A DNA stretch of 64,000 bases from Parastagonospora avenae f. sp. tritici 18332-5 (GCA_022559985.1 JAFJTR010000028.1:62001-126000); one strand, 5' to 3'. Shown: positions 34,570 to 46,623, numbered from the stretch's first letter. Numbers and translations: made by a program. The notes: generated by a model from the letters alone, not told the origin.

Positions 34570-35665
34570 ATGGGTAAAATCGGGCGCTTCGCGTGCATCA
34601 TCACGCCCATGGCTCTGACTCTCGCGTCACTCATATGCATCGTCATCGTCATGCTGGGCCAGATGTCTGCGGGCAGCAACAAAGCGCCCGCAACATCGCT
34701 CGGGCGCGATTTGTACTTCTTCAAGGTACGTCCTATCTAGCCCCCTCCCCCACCTTCTCCTCGTACTAACAACCGCATAGGCAGACACATCCGCCTTCCA
34801 AGCCGACTCGGACTCACTCCTCGATAACATCGCCGACTCAGTCAACATCGATAACAACCTGCTCAACGCACTCCAAGGCGGCGCCAAGTCCGGCGAGCTC
34901 AAGGCGTTCTACCAAATCGGCCTGTGGTCGTACTGCTCCGGCACGAAAGATGCAAGCACCGGTGAAGAGACGATTGACTTTTGCTCCAAGAGCTCGACGA
35001 GCTTCTGGTTCGACCCGTTCGCCGTGTGGAAGCTCGAGGACACGAGCTTGCAAAAGGCGGTTGGTGAGGACTTGCAAAAGGGCCTGAACACATACAAGAA
35101 GGTGGCCGGATGGATGGTATGGTCGTTCATCATTGCGCTGGTGCTTAGCGTGGCGGAATTCATCATCGGCTTCTTCGCTGTCTTCAGCAGGTGGGGAAGT
35201 ATGGTTACGACGATTGTGTCGACTGTAAGTTCTTTTCCCCCTCTCCCACTCCCCTTTCACGGCATCCGGTGTTGATTCATTTTCTCCTAGGCCCAAACAA
35301 TCTTCATATTCGCCGCCGCCGTCACCGCCACATCCATCTACGCCGTGCTCGCCGGCGTCTTCGAATCCGTGCTCAAGCCTTACAACATTAAAGCCACGCT
35401 CGGCCGCCAAATGCTGTCTGTCCTCTGGCTCGCCGTCGCCTTCGGCCTGGCATCCGGTCTCTTCTGGCTCTTCAGCACGTGCTGCTGCAGCGGCAAGAGC
35501 GCGCACAAGAAGGTTAGCGTCGAGAAGACGCCGTACACATACGAGCGCGTTGCGAGTCCCGCATTTCCTGCTCAGCACGGTGCGCAGGCCCAGCATTCTG
35601 GATTCGTTGGTGCGGGGGGACAGAGCGGGACGGCGTATGAGCCGTTCAGAGGAAGCCGTGTTTAG
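34570..35665 (+). CDS. Sur7/PalI-family claudin-like membrane protein
   Basis: Three exons (34570-34725, 34781-35224, 35291-35665; introns 55 and 66 bp) give 324 residues. There are four membrane segments: residues about 10-31, and three after residue 170, the last ending in SGLFWLFSTCCCSGKSAHKK. The first extracellular loop carries IGLWSYCSG and a later Cys in IDFCSKS, the W-LW-C-C-type claudin/Sur7 signature. The C-terminal tail is Gly/Gln-rich and cytosolic. Family members mark eisosomes and plasma-membrane domains or sense pH (PalI/Rim9); the exact subgroup is not certain. The tri-cysteine after segment 4 is a possible palmitoylation site. Confidence 0.85.
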
Positions 35666-36159
35666 GTTGACATGATCTGGGTGGGCATATGGGTAATCGC
35701 TAATTTTCTGCGAGGGGGGAGGAGTGTCTGATGCCAACGATCTTACGATTGTGTTTTGTTTATTTGCTGTCCTTGATCATTTTGTATACCACGGCGTTCC
35801 TTCCTCATCATGGGACGCATATCACGAATGGAGAATCTGGCATGATATCATAGACGTGGAAAAATGAATATTGTTCAAAAACTTCACCTCTGACTTCTTC
35901 CTGCACTTGTCTACTATACTCTGTATGACGAGGCTATATCGAGTCTCCTATTCCACGCTGGTAAATGCAGTACACACGGAACCAAGCACGGGACTAAGCA
36001 CGTAACCAAGTGGCTCTAAAGGGAAAATCAACAAGCCGCATGAAAGGAAAGAGATTTCATCACCACAGGACCAGCCTGTAACATTCAATCATTTCATTCA
36101 TTCTTTTACATGACTGTTATATAGTGTTGAGATTTTAGTGCCGCCGTGAAATATCGTTA
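35666..36159. other. Intergenic, convergent gene ends
   Basis: This 494-bp AT-rich stretch lies between two convergent genes and should hold both 3' UTRs. No other feature is seen. Confidence 0.55.
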
Positions 36160-37911
36160 CTAGAACATGGAATGTTTCTTCGACTTGGACGAGTGCGGCT
36201 TCTTGTGCCATCCCAACACACTGCCAACAACCTGCACAATCTCATCCGCTCGCTCGACGGCAATCTCGTGGCCTACGCCTTCTACGACCCTGACGCGAAG
36301 ATGGTCTTCGCCAAGGGCAGCGGTTGCGTCTTCCATGAGCTCTTCCTTGATGATGATGGGATCGGTCTCGCCGAGCACGAGCCAGACCTCCTTCAACGGG
36401 CCCTTGCCTGACTCGATGTTCTCCTTGATGATGGTCCATCGGTGTTGCTGCTCGTGAACGGGTGCATGGCGGATGGACGAGACAAAGGCGGGGACGAAGC
36501 CCTTGTGGTGCAGGACCTGCCAATCTACCACAGCCGAGACAGTACTATTCGGGTTGTGCTTTAGAAGTGCTTTGTTAGAGGATAAGAAGACGGTTTCTTC
36601 ATCGTGTTCGTCTTCCTCAGCACCGGCCAGGGTCTCTGATATCGTGCTGACTCTGCTTCCAGGGGAACTCTCCCGCCTCTTCGACTTGCGTTTCCGGCCG
36701 ATGTCGCTGAAGAAAGAAGACTTTGACTTGCCAGATCTGCTAGATTTTCCAGATCGAACGGACCTGGTGTCAGCATCTACCGTCTTGGTAGTCGTCGTCT
36801 CCGCGACCTCGATAGCTTCGGGTTCCGGCTCCGGCTCAGGGGCTTTCAGGCTGTGCTTTCCGGTCCAGAGTCTGTTGGCAACCATTCTGTGAACCATCCA
36901 CTCTGGCAACCAGCTGCTTTGGTAGAGAAGCTTACTCTTGAAAGTGATGTTCCTCTTCCGGATGAGTCCTCCAGGGGCCACAAGAACAAGTCCGCGGACA
37001 TTGTAGGGAAAGTAAGAAGCAAAGTCTGCTGCAATGGCACCACCCAGGGAGTAGCCAATAATGGTGAAAGATCTGTGACCAGACCAAGCAATTGGCGAAG
37101 ACTGAAGACAGAGCAGGATTTGAGAGAAGTAGAGGCTAGAGTCGTACTTGTGATACAGGGGCGAAGGAGCATCAGAGTAGCCTCGTCCAAACAGATCTGA
37201 AGATGTCAGCAGATATTCCAAGTGAATCGAAAACACCAACACGCGTCTGCACTCCTGGTTCAAATCATTGTCACGTCACGTTGAAAAGATGTTCCGAGGA
37301 GAGACCGCAACCCAGGGCAGACCCTTGCCACGTGATGTAGACCAAACTATCCAAATCATGCGAAGCAAACAGCCTTGGAAGCTGCACCAAATATGAAACT
37401 TGACGTGAGGTTATGATGCAAGCTAGGAGAGGGGATACCGACCGAACATCATGACACGGCATCCTCTCCGGACCAGCTTGTGTGCCAGATCTGCCATGGC
37501 GATGCCCGGCGTCGAGATACCGTGGATGAGTAGGACCTTGTCGCCGTCTTCTGGACCCCATTCGTACACTCTGACACTGCCATACGGCGAATTGACATCT
37601 CTTGCTCCTGGTAGGGCATTGGGCGGGTAAGGAAGCTCCTGGACATCTTCCTCGGACAATTGCGGCAGCTTTGTCTGCACGGGTGATGGGATGATGGTGG
37701 TGGGGGCAGACTTGAGAACACTCATGAGGGTGCCCAGCACCAGCAGACTGCCGAGAGAAGCTCCCCCGATGGCGACATAGGGGTGATGCAGGTCCGGGAG
37801 CTTTGAGCGTGGGATGCTGGGAAGGGACTGGGAGATTGACGAGAGCGACAGAGCGGGGGCTTTGGCGGGAGCAGCCGAGGCGCTGCCGCCCAACTTCGAC
37901 AGCCAGTCCAT
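36160..37911 (-). CDS. Membrane-anchored alpha/beta hydrolase
   Basis: Two exons (37911-37443 and 37196-36160) give 501 residues; the 246-bp intron is the longest found here. Splicing recreates VMMFDLFGRGYSD, a classic alpha/beta hydrolase motif. One N-terminal membrane segment lies at about 49-66 (GASLGSLLVLGTLMSVL). The oxyanion region is LLIHGISTPG, the nucleophile elbow GYSLGG, the acid in LGETDPI and the histidine in GVGHEIA. Between the cap and the late strands is a long insertion rich in Ser, Lys and Arg (RSGKSSRSGKSKSSFF, RKRKSKRRESS), probably disordered and phosphorylated. Substrate is unknown; lipids or lipid-like esters are plausible given the anchor. It is divergent from a lipid phosphatase gene. 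Confidence 0.9.
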
Positions 37912-38666
37912 GGTGAAGTGGTCGTGCGAGGAGCAATGCAGTGGTAGTGCTGACCAATGGCGGGTTGTACGGGTCGTAAATAGATAGACGAGTCGGAGGA
38001 CCCTGTGGTGTTGACAAAAGAAGATCGCCCTCCTCACAGCGCTAGTCCGTGCGGATCGTTCTCGCCACAACGGGCCCCTAGAGGCTGTGAAATTGGATTC
38101 CGCGGTCCGGAAGCTGCACAAATATCTGCTGGTGGTGTTGACGCACGCGGCGCCGGAGCCGCTGCGAGCCCACGCGCGAGACGGCAGTCCCACGCGGTGG
38201 AAGGCCCGGACGCAGCGCGGTTTGGGTGACGAGGCCCTTGCAGCTGGCACTGTGCAGCGCGCGCATGCGCATACCAAGAAGAGGCGGAGAGGCCAAGCGG
38301 ATGCACGACCACAACTAGCGCCAGCTCTTCTCCTCAGCCACGCTGAGAACAGTACACGCCATGCAGCCCTGACCTGGAGACAATCCTCACTGCCTGTCTC
38401 TGGGCGCCGCTGAACCACCGACCGCTGACGCTCTTTTGTCTTGTTATAGACGCTTCGCCGTGTCTCCCATTTTACCCTCTGTTCTTCGCTCCAGGAGAGT
38501 CTCGTGTTGCCTGTTTGATAATTGCGGACCTCCGTCCACCTCGCTCTCCACCCGCCGTTGACACCACGCGCTCCCCTCACCGCCTGCTGCACCTACCGCC
38601 AGCAGCATCGCGACCCGCGTGACGTTGATCGGAAGCACCCGGACAGCCTGGATGTGGTAGTGCGCC
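37912..38666. promoter_or_regulatory. Shared divergent promoter, hydrolase/lipid phosphatase
   Basis: The 755 bp between two divergent start codons is GC-rich. A CCAAT box occurs near 37953 (gaccaatggcgg) just upstream of the hydrolase. Confidence 0.5.
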
Positions 38667-40382
38667 ATGGATCAATGGACGTCCAAGCAGCTCCCTGAGC
38701 GCCTGCCCTTCTCCAAGAAGCGCCTGCCCAAGAGGGTCATCTTCTCGTGCGTATTGCCGAATGTCCGTCGCCATCACGAGATATTGACTGCCGCAGCTAC
38801 ATTGGCGACTACCTCATAATATTGTAAGCGTGCCCGTGGTGCCGTTGGCACACGACCACCTGCCCGCGATTGCCCTGTCTAACGAGCCCCAAGCATACTC
38901 ATTGGAGTCTTCACTCTTGTCGACAAGATCCCGCCCTTCCACCAACACTTCTCGCTCGAGAACTACACCCTCCACTATCCCTTCGCCGTCAAGGAACGCG
39001 TCCCCGTCATCTGGCTCTGCGTATACGTCATTCTCGCGCCCGCCGCCATCATCACCATCTACACGCTGGTTCTCGATGGCCTCTTCTCACACCAAACCGA
39101 GATGCCTTCGGGCAGAGCTGGTCTCAAGCGACTGAGTGGCAGATACAGGTTCAAGGACCGCCTGTGGGAGCTTAACTGCGGCATCCTGGGCCTCGGCTTG
39201 AGCGTCGGCGCTGCTTTCACCATCACAGGCGCGCTCAAGAATGCCATTGGAAAGCCGCGCCCGGATCTAATCTCACGGTAGGTCTTCTTTCTTAGCGCAC
39301 TTGAACATGCACTGACCCATTGTAGCTGTATGATTGATCAGACCAAGATCAACACTACTCAATACGCCCTGCAAACCATCGACATCTGTACCCAGACCAA
39401 CAACTACATTCTCCAAGATGGATTCAAGAGCTTCCCCTCGGGCCACAGCAGTGGTATGTAATCACTAGGTTACCCAAATGGTCTCCACTGACACGCTCCA
39501 GTCTCCTTCGCGGGTCTCTTCTACCTTTCACTGTACCTCGCTGCGAAACTCCATGTCATGGATGCCAAGGGTGAGGTCTGGCGCACCTTCATCGTATTGG
39601 TGCCGACCCTCGGCGCCGCGCTCATCACCGGAACTCGTATCATGGACGCGCGTCATCACCCCTTCGATGTTATTTCTGGTGCGATGCTCGGTATGCTCGT
39701 ATCTTGGGCAGCGTACAGGCAATACTTTCCTGCAGTCACCGAGACATGGCGCAAGGGCCGCGCTTACCCCATCCGTGCGTGGGGTCGTGGACCTGCTCCT
39801 CCGCCGGAACCAAACCCTACTATCATGGTCGACGAGGATGTGCAGCCACTGAGGCCAATGGACCGTCCGACGGACATGGAGCGTGGCGAAGCTTCCGGCT
39901 TCGCTCCCAACACAGCGGTAGCTGGCGAGACTGAGCACGGAGGCAATGTGTTCCGCCAACAGATACATGACTCGCAGCGAAGGCGACAAAATCCTTACGC
40001 CGTTGAACGGAGTGACACGCTGGCATCCAGCAATTACCGAACCGATACCATGGGCTCGACTATATCGACAAAGGTCCACAATTACCAAAATCAGATGCCG
40101 GCATCGAATCCCTTTGCCGGCCAACGGAGGATGGACACGTACGACTACTCTTCATCCGAAGACGGCGATGGATACGAGATGCAAGCAGGTCACTTCACCG
40201 ATACGGGCTACCACCGCCCCACAGGTATCTCGCCTCAGCCTACTCCACCGCCTCCGTCGAATGCTGGAATGCCAGGACAGGCCATTACAACAGCATCGGT
40301 AACCGGAGATTTAAGCGAAAGAAGAGATCTCGCGCCTGTCCCACCACCACACGGCGCAGGAACGGCACCTCAGCAGATATAG
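38667..40382 (+). CDS. PAP2-family lipid phosphate phosphatase (Dpp1/Lpp1 type)
   Basis: Five exons (38667-38746, 38797-38823, 38894-39277, 39326-39453, 39502-40382) give 499 residues; exon 2 is only 27 bp. The three catalytic motifs of integral-membrane PAP2 enzymes are present: KNAIGKPRPDL, PSGHSS (formed partly by splicing) and TRIMDARHHPFD. About six membrane segments are visible. Such enzymes dephosphorylate phosphatidate, lyso-phosphatidate and diacylglycerol pyrophosphate. The last 220 residues form a disordered tail rich in Pro, Gly and Asp, longer than in yeast Dpp1. The divergent partner is a lipid-type hydrolase. Confidence 0.93.
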
Positions 40383-41114
40383 ATTGCATTTTGTTTGACT
40401 ATGAAGACCATCTAATGCTCGTAATCGGCGTGATGAGGTGGGGTGCCAGCTATACGGTGGTCCAGGTGCTAACTTGATCGAATTGACGAACATGTACTTT
40501 GTATCATTACTGCTCCTAGAAGAGCGAGGAGTTTTTGTAAATGGAGAAAAGTCGGATCATAGCATACAGCATACTACCAACGTGGAATTCTTTTAACACT
40601 TCATTCAATCTATCAACCTTTTCTTGTCTCATGGATGCTGGGTGGGTGATCCAGGATATCGATGATTCGCTACTAGATTTAAGAAGGCTCGACAGGTTCC
40701 GATGCTCCGTTGCCCATTGCTGCATAGCATCTTCGTCACAGTGCATCATGCGTCAGTACCAACAGAGCGCAGACAAGATGTACCGACTCATCCTCAGCCC
40801 TTTCTCTAGTGGGGTAAATACGGTTCATGTAGCCAGTCGTGAATGAACGTGAGCATCGGCGGGGTGTTCTGTTCCCTTCTGGAGTATTTCACTCCAGGTC
40901 ATGAAAGAGCCTACTATTTCTCCCCAGCTGAGGCTGCACCCTCAATATCTTGTCTCCAATTTTCGTGCCTTTTCTCAAGGTGTTGATCTGAGACTAGCTT
41001 GATCATCTCTCAGCCTCATTCAACCTTCGATAACACGCAGTCTCCGACCACCGACACGGCCAAATTCTGTTCTATCCGCTTTTGAATAACGTTTTTTATC
41101 CTCAGGACTCGTCA
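40383..41114. other. Intergenic region upstream of the RBR gene
   Basis: The 732 bp hold the lipid phosphatase 3' UTR and the RBR promoter. A tract ttttttatcctcag ending at about 41105 looks like an acceptor of a 5' UTR intron. Confidence 0.45.
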
Positions 41115-42978
41115 ATGACAACGCTAGCAAGCAAGGATCCGCTCGTGGCCAGATTCGAGCAGTTGAGGTCGCAAAACAGGAAATCGCAGCCACGACCGTG
41201 TGCACCTGCTGCGTCACCACTCTCACCTGAAGACCCTCAACATACCACATCGGTTTCGTCTCAGCCATCGCCAAATCGACAGGCGCCTCGGCTACCAGGT
41301 CAATCTCGGAGCAGAATGGTTCTCATCGATTTCACTCCACAGAAACTAGCGGAAACATCAAAGCAGTCCCAACAACGCGACGACCCAACGGAGCAGTCGC
41401 GGGAACCTGCGAAGGTGAGCTCAAGACCAACGCAGCCCATCATCATAGATATCTGTGAGGATCTCAGCGAGGATGATGAAGCCCTTTTGCCCGCTAAGAG
41501 GTCGCGTCCAAATCCATTCTAGCGTCATACTCGGATCCGTGATTGGGCTGTCAAACCTATTCGACAGCAGACGGGCGCCGTTTCTCATAGACCGAGACGA
41601 CGAAGTCGAAGTCCGAGCATATTCAGCAGTAACCTAGAGGGTCAGTTGACGCCTTCCAGCTCGGAGGATGTGTCGGACTCTGGCCTAGCGGTACGCACTG
41701 CGCGTGAGGGAGTGCCTCAAGCATCGCCCTCGCGGAATTGTAACAGAGGCGGTTTCATGAACAGCAAAGATGCTGCTATGCTAGGAGAGCACTTGGATCG
41801 ACGGTTTCCAGTACGATTACAACTTCCTGAAGATGAAAGATATCGTGCGGCTATGTCAAATTTGAGAACGTCGGAAACTCAGTCCTTTAGCTCTGGACTT
41901 ACAGCACGCAAAGCGAAGAACCAGGGGCCTAAGATACATCCAGTATCTTATCATCGAAAAGTCACCGAAAACAATCCGATCAAGCTGTATTCCGACGATG
42001 ATGATGGAATGACTGGCTCGGCTGATCGAGAGCACGCTCTAAGAGCAGCTGAAGCCGGTGATCCCATGGATCTTGACGAAGATGATGGCGACTTGACCTA
42101 CAACCGAGATCTTAAGACAACTGAAGCATCCATGCAGGACGCATTACTGGCTCAGCAGCTCCAGGAAGAAGACCGCCCTCAGCATACGGTGGTCAGGAGG
42201 CGTGATTGCATCGTCTGTGGAGATAGCATTCTCATCACCGAGTTTCCCTCACTCTCAAAATGTGAACACATCCCGCAGACGTGTGCTGTATGCTACTCGA
42301 CGTGGATAGCAAGGCAACTTGAAGACAGTGGATGGAAAGAAGCCAGATGTCCGGAGAACAAGTGCAAGACGAAACTGGAATATTACGAGATACAGCAAAC
42401 AGTAACACCGGAGATCTTTCAGCGATTCCACGACATGATAGCGCGTCATGCTATAGGCGAAGACCGTGAGTTCCCGCAGCTACACCGTACATCCAACAAG
42501 CTAACGTCTGTCAACAGCCAACTTCGAATGGTGTCGAAACTGCGGCTCCGGTCAGATCCACATGAGTGGCGTCGAAGGCAACATCTTCAGGTGTGGTGCA
42601 TGTGGCCACAAGATGTGCATTATCCACAAGAATACATGGCACGAGGGCGAAACATGCGAATATTACGAGTATCGCTCTTCAGGTCGCAAAGAGCGCGATC
42701 AGAAGGCACAGGAAGCCGCCAGTCTCAAAGCCATCGGTAGGATGTCGAAGAAATGCCCTGGGCCGAACTGTGTCTACAACATCGAGAAGAATGATGGGTG
42801 TGACCATATGACTTGTAAGTCCTAAACGATGTTGGCTCACTGAAGAGACAGGGTTGCTAAGAGGTACGCAGGCTCCAGATGTAGGTACGAGTTTTGCTGG
42901 ATCTGCCTGTGTGATTACAATAAGGCGAGGACACGGGGAAACGCGGCGCATGCAAGGTATTGTAAGTATTATGCCTAA
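41115..42978 (+). CDS. RBR (RING-IBR-RING) E3 ubiquitin ligase
   Basis: The model has four exons (41115-41414, 41523-42465, 42518-42814, 42872-42978) and 548 residues. RING1 starts DCIVCGD with further Cys/His in KCEHIPQTC, the IBR includes WCRNCGSG and RCGACGHK, and RING2 has KKCPGPNC and DGCDHMTCSRC. Cys509 in that last motif is the expected catalytic, ubiquitin-accepting Cys. RBR ligases pass ubiquitin through this Cys, like parkin and HHARI. The first 250 residues are disordered. The intron 41415-41522 is uncertain: it has a good donor (gtgagc) and acceptor (ttctag) and is 108 bp (3n). But its sequence reads like protein in the same frame (PIIIDICEDLSEDDE) up to one TAG at 41520. Start could also be the ATG at 41082. 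Confidence 0.8.
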
Positions 42979-43457
42979 ATGAGTACATGAGACCAGGAAT
43001 GAAGATGGTGTATGGCGAAGTGGCGAGTAGTTGGCTTAGAGGTATAGCGTACTGCAGTCATCTTTTAGCGCATACAAAGGCATATCATGTATGCTGCTTA
43101 GACTAGAGAATGCGTCTGAGAAACATTTATCGAGACGTGAGCTCAAAGGCAACGTGATGTCCGAGGTCTTGCCATACAATTTCCCTCGATCCCTCGAAAC
43201 CCGATTGGCTGTCCGGCCCTAGCAACTCCGCTAAAATTTGTACAAGACGTCAACAAACAGCGCACCTCTGCATTCCCATTTTGTGCCATTGGTGGTCCGT
43301 AGCAGTTGCACAGTACCGCAGATGTGATTGAAGCCTAGGATTTCTCTTTCTCGCGTACTCTCACCTATTGCCGACCCGTCATCCCATCTTTGTTGTTGCG
43401 GCTCTTCGCCCGCCTGCAGATACCCCTGAAAGATCACGCCGCCACATTCCTGCAGTC
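42979..43457. other. Intergenic region upstream of ERG4
   Basis: The 479 bp hold the RBR 3' UTR and the ERG4 promoter. No specific site is recognised. Confidence 0.5.
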
Positions 43458-45254
43458 ATGTCGATGCGAGTGACGCGGTCGCAGAACGGGAAGACACCAG
43501 TGTAAGTAAATCGCGTTCTGGAGTTGGTTTTAATGCGCGATTCTGAGCACGCGACTGACAATCTTGCAGCAAGCCGGAACGGCCTGGCTTCGTTGAGACA
43601 CCTGGACGGAGAAAGTCGCAGCGCAAGTCGATTAATCCAAATGGCGATGTTGGATATGAGTCGACGCCCGAGCCGGAGAGTATCATGAAGGCTGTTTCTA
43701 ATGGACCTACGAATGGCTCTGCGAATGGACACACCAACGGCTCTGCCAATGGACACACCAACGGCTCTGCGAATGGCTACGCGAACGGTTCCGCGAATGG
43801 ACACCGCAGCAAAGCCGAACAGGAGGCTTACGCCTGGAAGATTGAGGCCGAGAAGAACTTTCCCCCAACGGACAAGAAGGGCAAGCAGGAATTCGGAGGC
43901 GCGCTCGGCATGGGCTCCATGATGATCTGCTTCCCCGCGCTCATGTACTACATGTGGATCGGTGCCACCTTCTACGACGGAAAGTTCCCCTCGCGAACCG
44001 ACGGAGAGAGCTGGGGAGATTTCTTCGGGCACATGTGGTACCTGGTCAAGACGGAGGCATACCCCAACAACAAGGCCTGGCAGATCTACTGGTTCTTTGG
44101 ACTCGCGCAGATGGCTTTTTACATGCTGATGCCCGGTGTGTACCGCAAGGGCAAGGCTCTCCCTCATCTGGGTGGCAAGCAGCTCGACTACTATTGCTCG
44201 GCCATGTGGTCTTTCTACACCAGCGTTGTCATCGGCCTGGTCCTTCACTTCACGGGTGTCTTCAAGCTGTACACGCTTGTTGACGAATTTGGTCACATCA
44301 TGAGCGTAGCCATCATCTCGGGATTTCTGTGCTCGACCATTGCATACGTTTCCGCTCTGGTCAGGGGCCAGGGTGTGCGCATGACTGGATCACCAATCGT
44401 CGACTTCTTCCTGGGCGCTGAATTGAACCCGAGGCTCTTTGGCATTCTCGACTTCAAGATGTTCCTCGAGGTCCGCATTCCGTGGTTCATCTTGTTCTTC
44501 CTGTCTCTCGGTACTTGCTTGAAGCAGTACGAGGTGTACGGCAAGCCTTCGATGGAGGCTGTTTTCCTCCTCTTTGCCCACTACCTGTATGCTGGCGCAT
44601 GCGCCAAGGGCGAGCACTTGATCATCACGACCTGGGACATGTATTACGAAAAGCTCGGTTTCATGCTAATCTTCTGGAACATGGCTGGCGTGCCCCTCTC
44701 CTACTGCCACTGCACTCTTTACATTGCAGCACACGACCCGGCCGAGTACACCTGGCCATCTTGGTTCATCGGACTGCTCACTGCTGCCTACCTCGGCTTC
44801 TACTACATCTGGGACACCACTAACAGCCAGAAGAACCAGTTCCGTCAAGAAGAGCGTGGCGTTGTGGATGAGCGCACCACCTTCCCTTACTTCAAGTACG
44901 GAAGGATTGCGAACCCGAAGATCATCGAGACCTCGGATGGACGCAAAATCTTGGCAGATGGATGGTACGGCAAGGCGAGGAAGATCCACTACACCTGCGA
45001 TTTCTTCTTTGCTATCTCTTGGGGTCTCATTACGGGTTTCAACTCTCCGTTCCCATGGTTCTACTCAGTCTTCTTTGGTGGCATGATTATTCACCGTGCT
45101 CTGCGCGATATCGAGCGATGTCGCGAGAACTACGGCGAGGCTTGGGCCCGGTACGAGAAGCAGGTACCTTACCTGTTCATCCCGGTGAGTTTCATCAATC
45201 CATTTCTGAAAAAAATGAGTAACATCTTTCTGACAAGCGTAGGGTGTCTTCTAA
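43458..45254 (+). CDS. ERG4: Delta(24(24(1)))-sterol reductase
   Basis: Three exons (43458-43501, 43570-45184, 45243-45254) give 556 residues; the last exon codes only GVF and the stop, restoring the family's typical end VPYLFIPGVF. ERG4 catalyses the last step of ergosterol synthesis, NADPH-dependent reduction of the C24(28) double bond, in the ER membrane. Family motifs include ACAKGEHLIITTWDM and EKLGFMLIFWNMAGVPLSY. Multiple membrane segments fill residues about 120-530. The N-terminal about 90 residues hold basic SR-type sequence and four 8-residue repeats rich in Asn, Gly, Ser and Ala, longer than in yeast Erg4 (473 residues). Confidence 0.95.
43712..43807 (+). repeat. Coding tandem repeat, 4 x 24 bp, in ERG4
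   Basis: Four 24-bp units (43712, 43736, 43760, 43784) encode NGSANGHT or close variants. Being in-frame, copy-number change would only lengthen or shorten the disordered N-terminal tail. Confidence 0.9.
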
Positions 45255-45684
45255 ACTTTTCATCAGACTTCGCAGTGCCTCGAGCGCCATCCTAATCTTT
45301 GCTAGGAGTTTGCATTTGTTGACCATCCCTCACTTCATCTCATTTTCCTACATTATTACTTTCCCGCCCCCTTTCTTGACTGATAGATTTGTACTATATC
45401 CTTGACTTCTTTTGTTCTATGAAATCTTTGATCGGCACGCATGTGGTTATAGTAATGTCAGTAGTAATGCAGATACGTAATAGACGTTTGAAAACATTTA
45501 AGCTCGGTTCCCTTAAGATTCCCCTCTCAGCTGTGCGCGACTCGTCCGGCGGCAGCTCAACCGCGAGGCAGGGCCTCGGCACGTGGACGCTAGCGCGGCT
45601 TTACGTCAGCGCGCGCAGCCAAAAGTTCCCGCAAACAACACGTTCGCAAATACCGTCATCGCAGACGTCTCCATCATCGCTACC
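45255..45684. other. Intergenic region upstream of MPU1-like gene
   Basis: The 430 bp hold the ERG4 3' UTR and the next promoter. The downstream frame stays open upstream of the chosen ATG back to 45583. Confidence 0.5.
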
Positions 45685-46623
45685 ATGGACGCTCTCCGCT
45701 CCGTCTTGCAGCCCATCACGCACAACCTGCCGAAGCCGATTGAGGACCTGGGCAAGTCGCTCATCACGCCAGCATGCTACAAGACGCTGCTCCTCGACAT
45801 CGACCCCTCCCACACCGAGTGCCTTAAGCTCGCCATCTCCAAGGGCCTCGGAATCGGCATCATCGGCGCATCGTCCGTTGTCAAAGTACCCCAGCTGCTC
45901 AAACTTATCAACTCGCAGTCCGCAGAGGGTCTCTCTTTTACGTCGTACCTGCTCGAGTCCAGCGCATACCTCATCTCGCTGTCGTACAACGTGCGCAATG
46001 GATTTCCGTTCAGCACGTATGGCGAGACGGCACTCATCTTGATCCAGAACATCGCGATTGCGAGTCTGGTCTTGAAGTACAGCGGAAACGGTTTGGGCAT
46101 TGCCGGCTGGGTTGGTGGCTTGATCGCCGCTGGAAGCGCGCTGTTCAACGAGCAGTGGGTTGGTGCCGAGAGGCTCAGTCTTTTGCAAGCGACAGCTGGT
46201 GTGCTGGGTGTGGCTAGCAAGGTGCCGCAGATTCTGACCATCTGGCAAGAGGGTGGAACAGGCCAGTTGAGCGCGTTCGCTGTAAGTATGTCGCATCCAC
46301 AAGGACGACAACATGCTAATCGAATCATACAGGTGGTCAACTACCTTCTCGGCTCCCTCACGCGCATCTTCACTACGCTTCAAGAAGTCGACGACCCGCT
46401 CATTTTGTACGGCTTTGTCGCAGGCTTCGTGCTGAACCTCATTCTGTTCCTGCAGGTCGTATACTACTGGAATGCCCCGACATCCAAGAACACAAACTCG
46501 ACGAAGCTCGAGAAGCCAATCGCGGGAGACCGCAAGGAGACGGCTCGTGCCGTATCCAGCGGAGCTGCTCCTTCGTTTGCGAATGTGGCAGGGAAGAGCC
46601 CAAGCACCAGGCGCAGGGGATAG
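45685..46623 (+). CDS. MPU1/MPDU1-like PQ-loop membrane protein
   Basis: Two exons (45685-46281 and 46333-46623) give 295 residues. The 51-bp intron is a multiple of three with no stop in frame, so unspliced mRNA would still encode a 312-residue protein. Two PQ-loop motifs are present: VVKVPQLLKLINSQSAEGLS and ASKVPQILTIWQEGG. Seven hydrophobic segments fit the family. The human MPDU1 protein is needed for use of dolichol-phosphate mannose and glucose in the ER. The start at 45685 (MDALRSVLQP) is chosen because it fits the family; an earlier ATG at 45583 is open. The gene is convergent with the fumarylacetoacetase gene, 92 bp away. Confidence 0.9.
   Translation: MDALRSVLQPITHNLPKPIEDLGKSLITPACYKTLLLDIDPSHTECLKLAISKGLGIGIIGASSVVKVPQLLKLINSQSAEGLSFTSYLLESSAYLISLSYNVRNGFPFSTYGETALILIQNIAIASLVLKYSGNGLGIAGWVGGLIAAGSALFNEQWVGAERLSLLQATAGVLGVASKVPQILTIWQEGGTGQLSAFAVSMSHPQGRQHANRIIQVVNYLLGSLTRIFTTLQEVDDPLILYGFVAGFVLNLILFLQVVYYWNAPTSKNTNSTKLEKPIAGDRKETARAVSSGAAPSFANVAGKSPSTRRRG

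Noticed and set aside
34838..35737. 299-codon open frame on the minus strand
   Set aside because: It is antisense to the Sur7-like gene, whose exons and claudin-type motif are clear.
37423..38592. Long minus-strand frame extending upstream of the alpha/beta hydrolase start
   Set aside because: The upstream 227 codons lack protein-like features and overlap the divergent promoter; the ATG at 37911 fits the family.
43379..44296. 305-codon open frame on the minus strand
   Set aside because: It lies opposite the ERG4 coding sequence, which has clear family motifs; it is a shadow frame of biased codon use.
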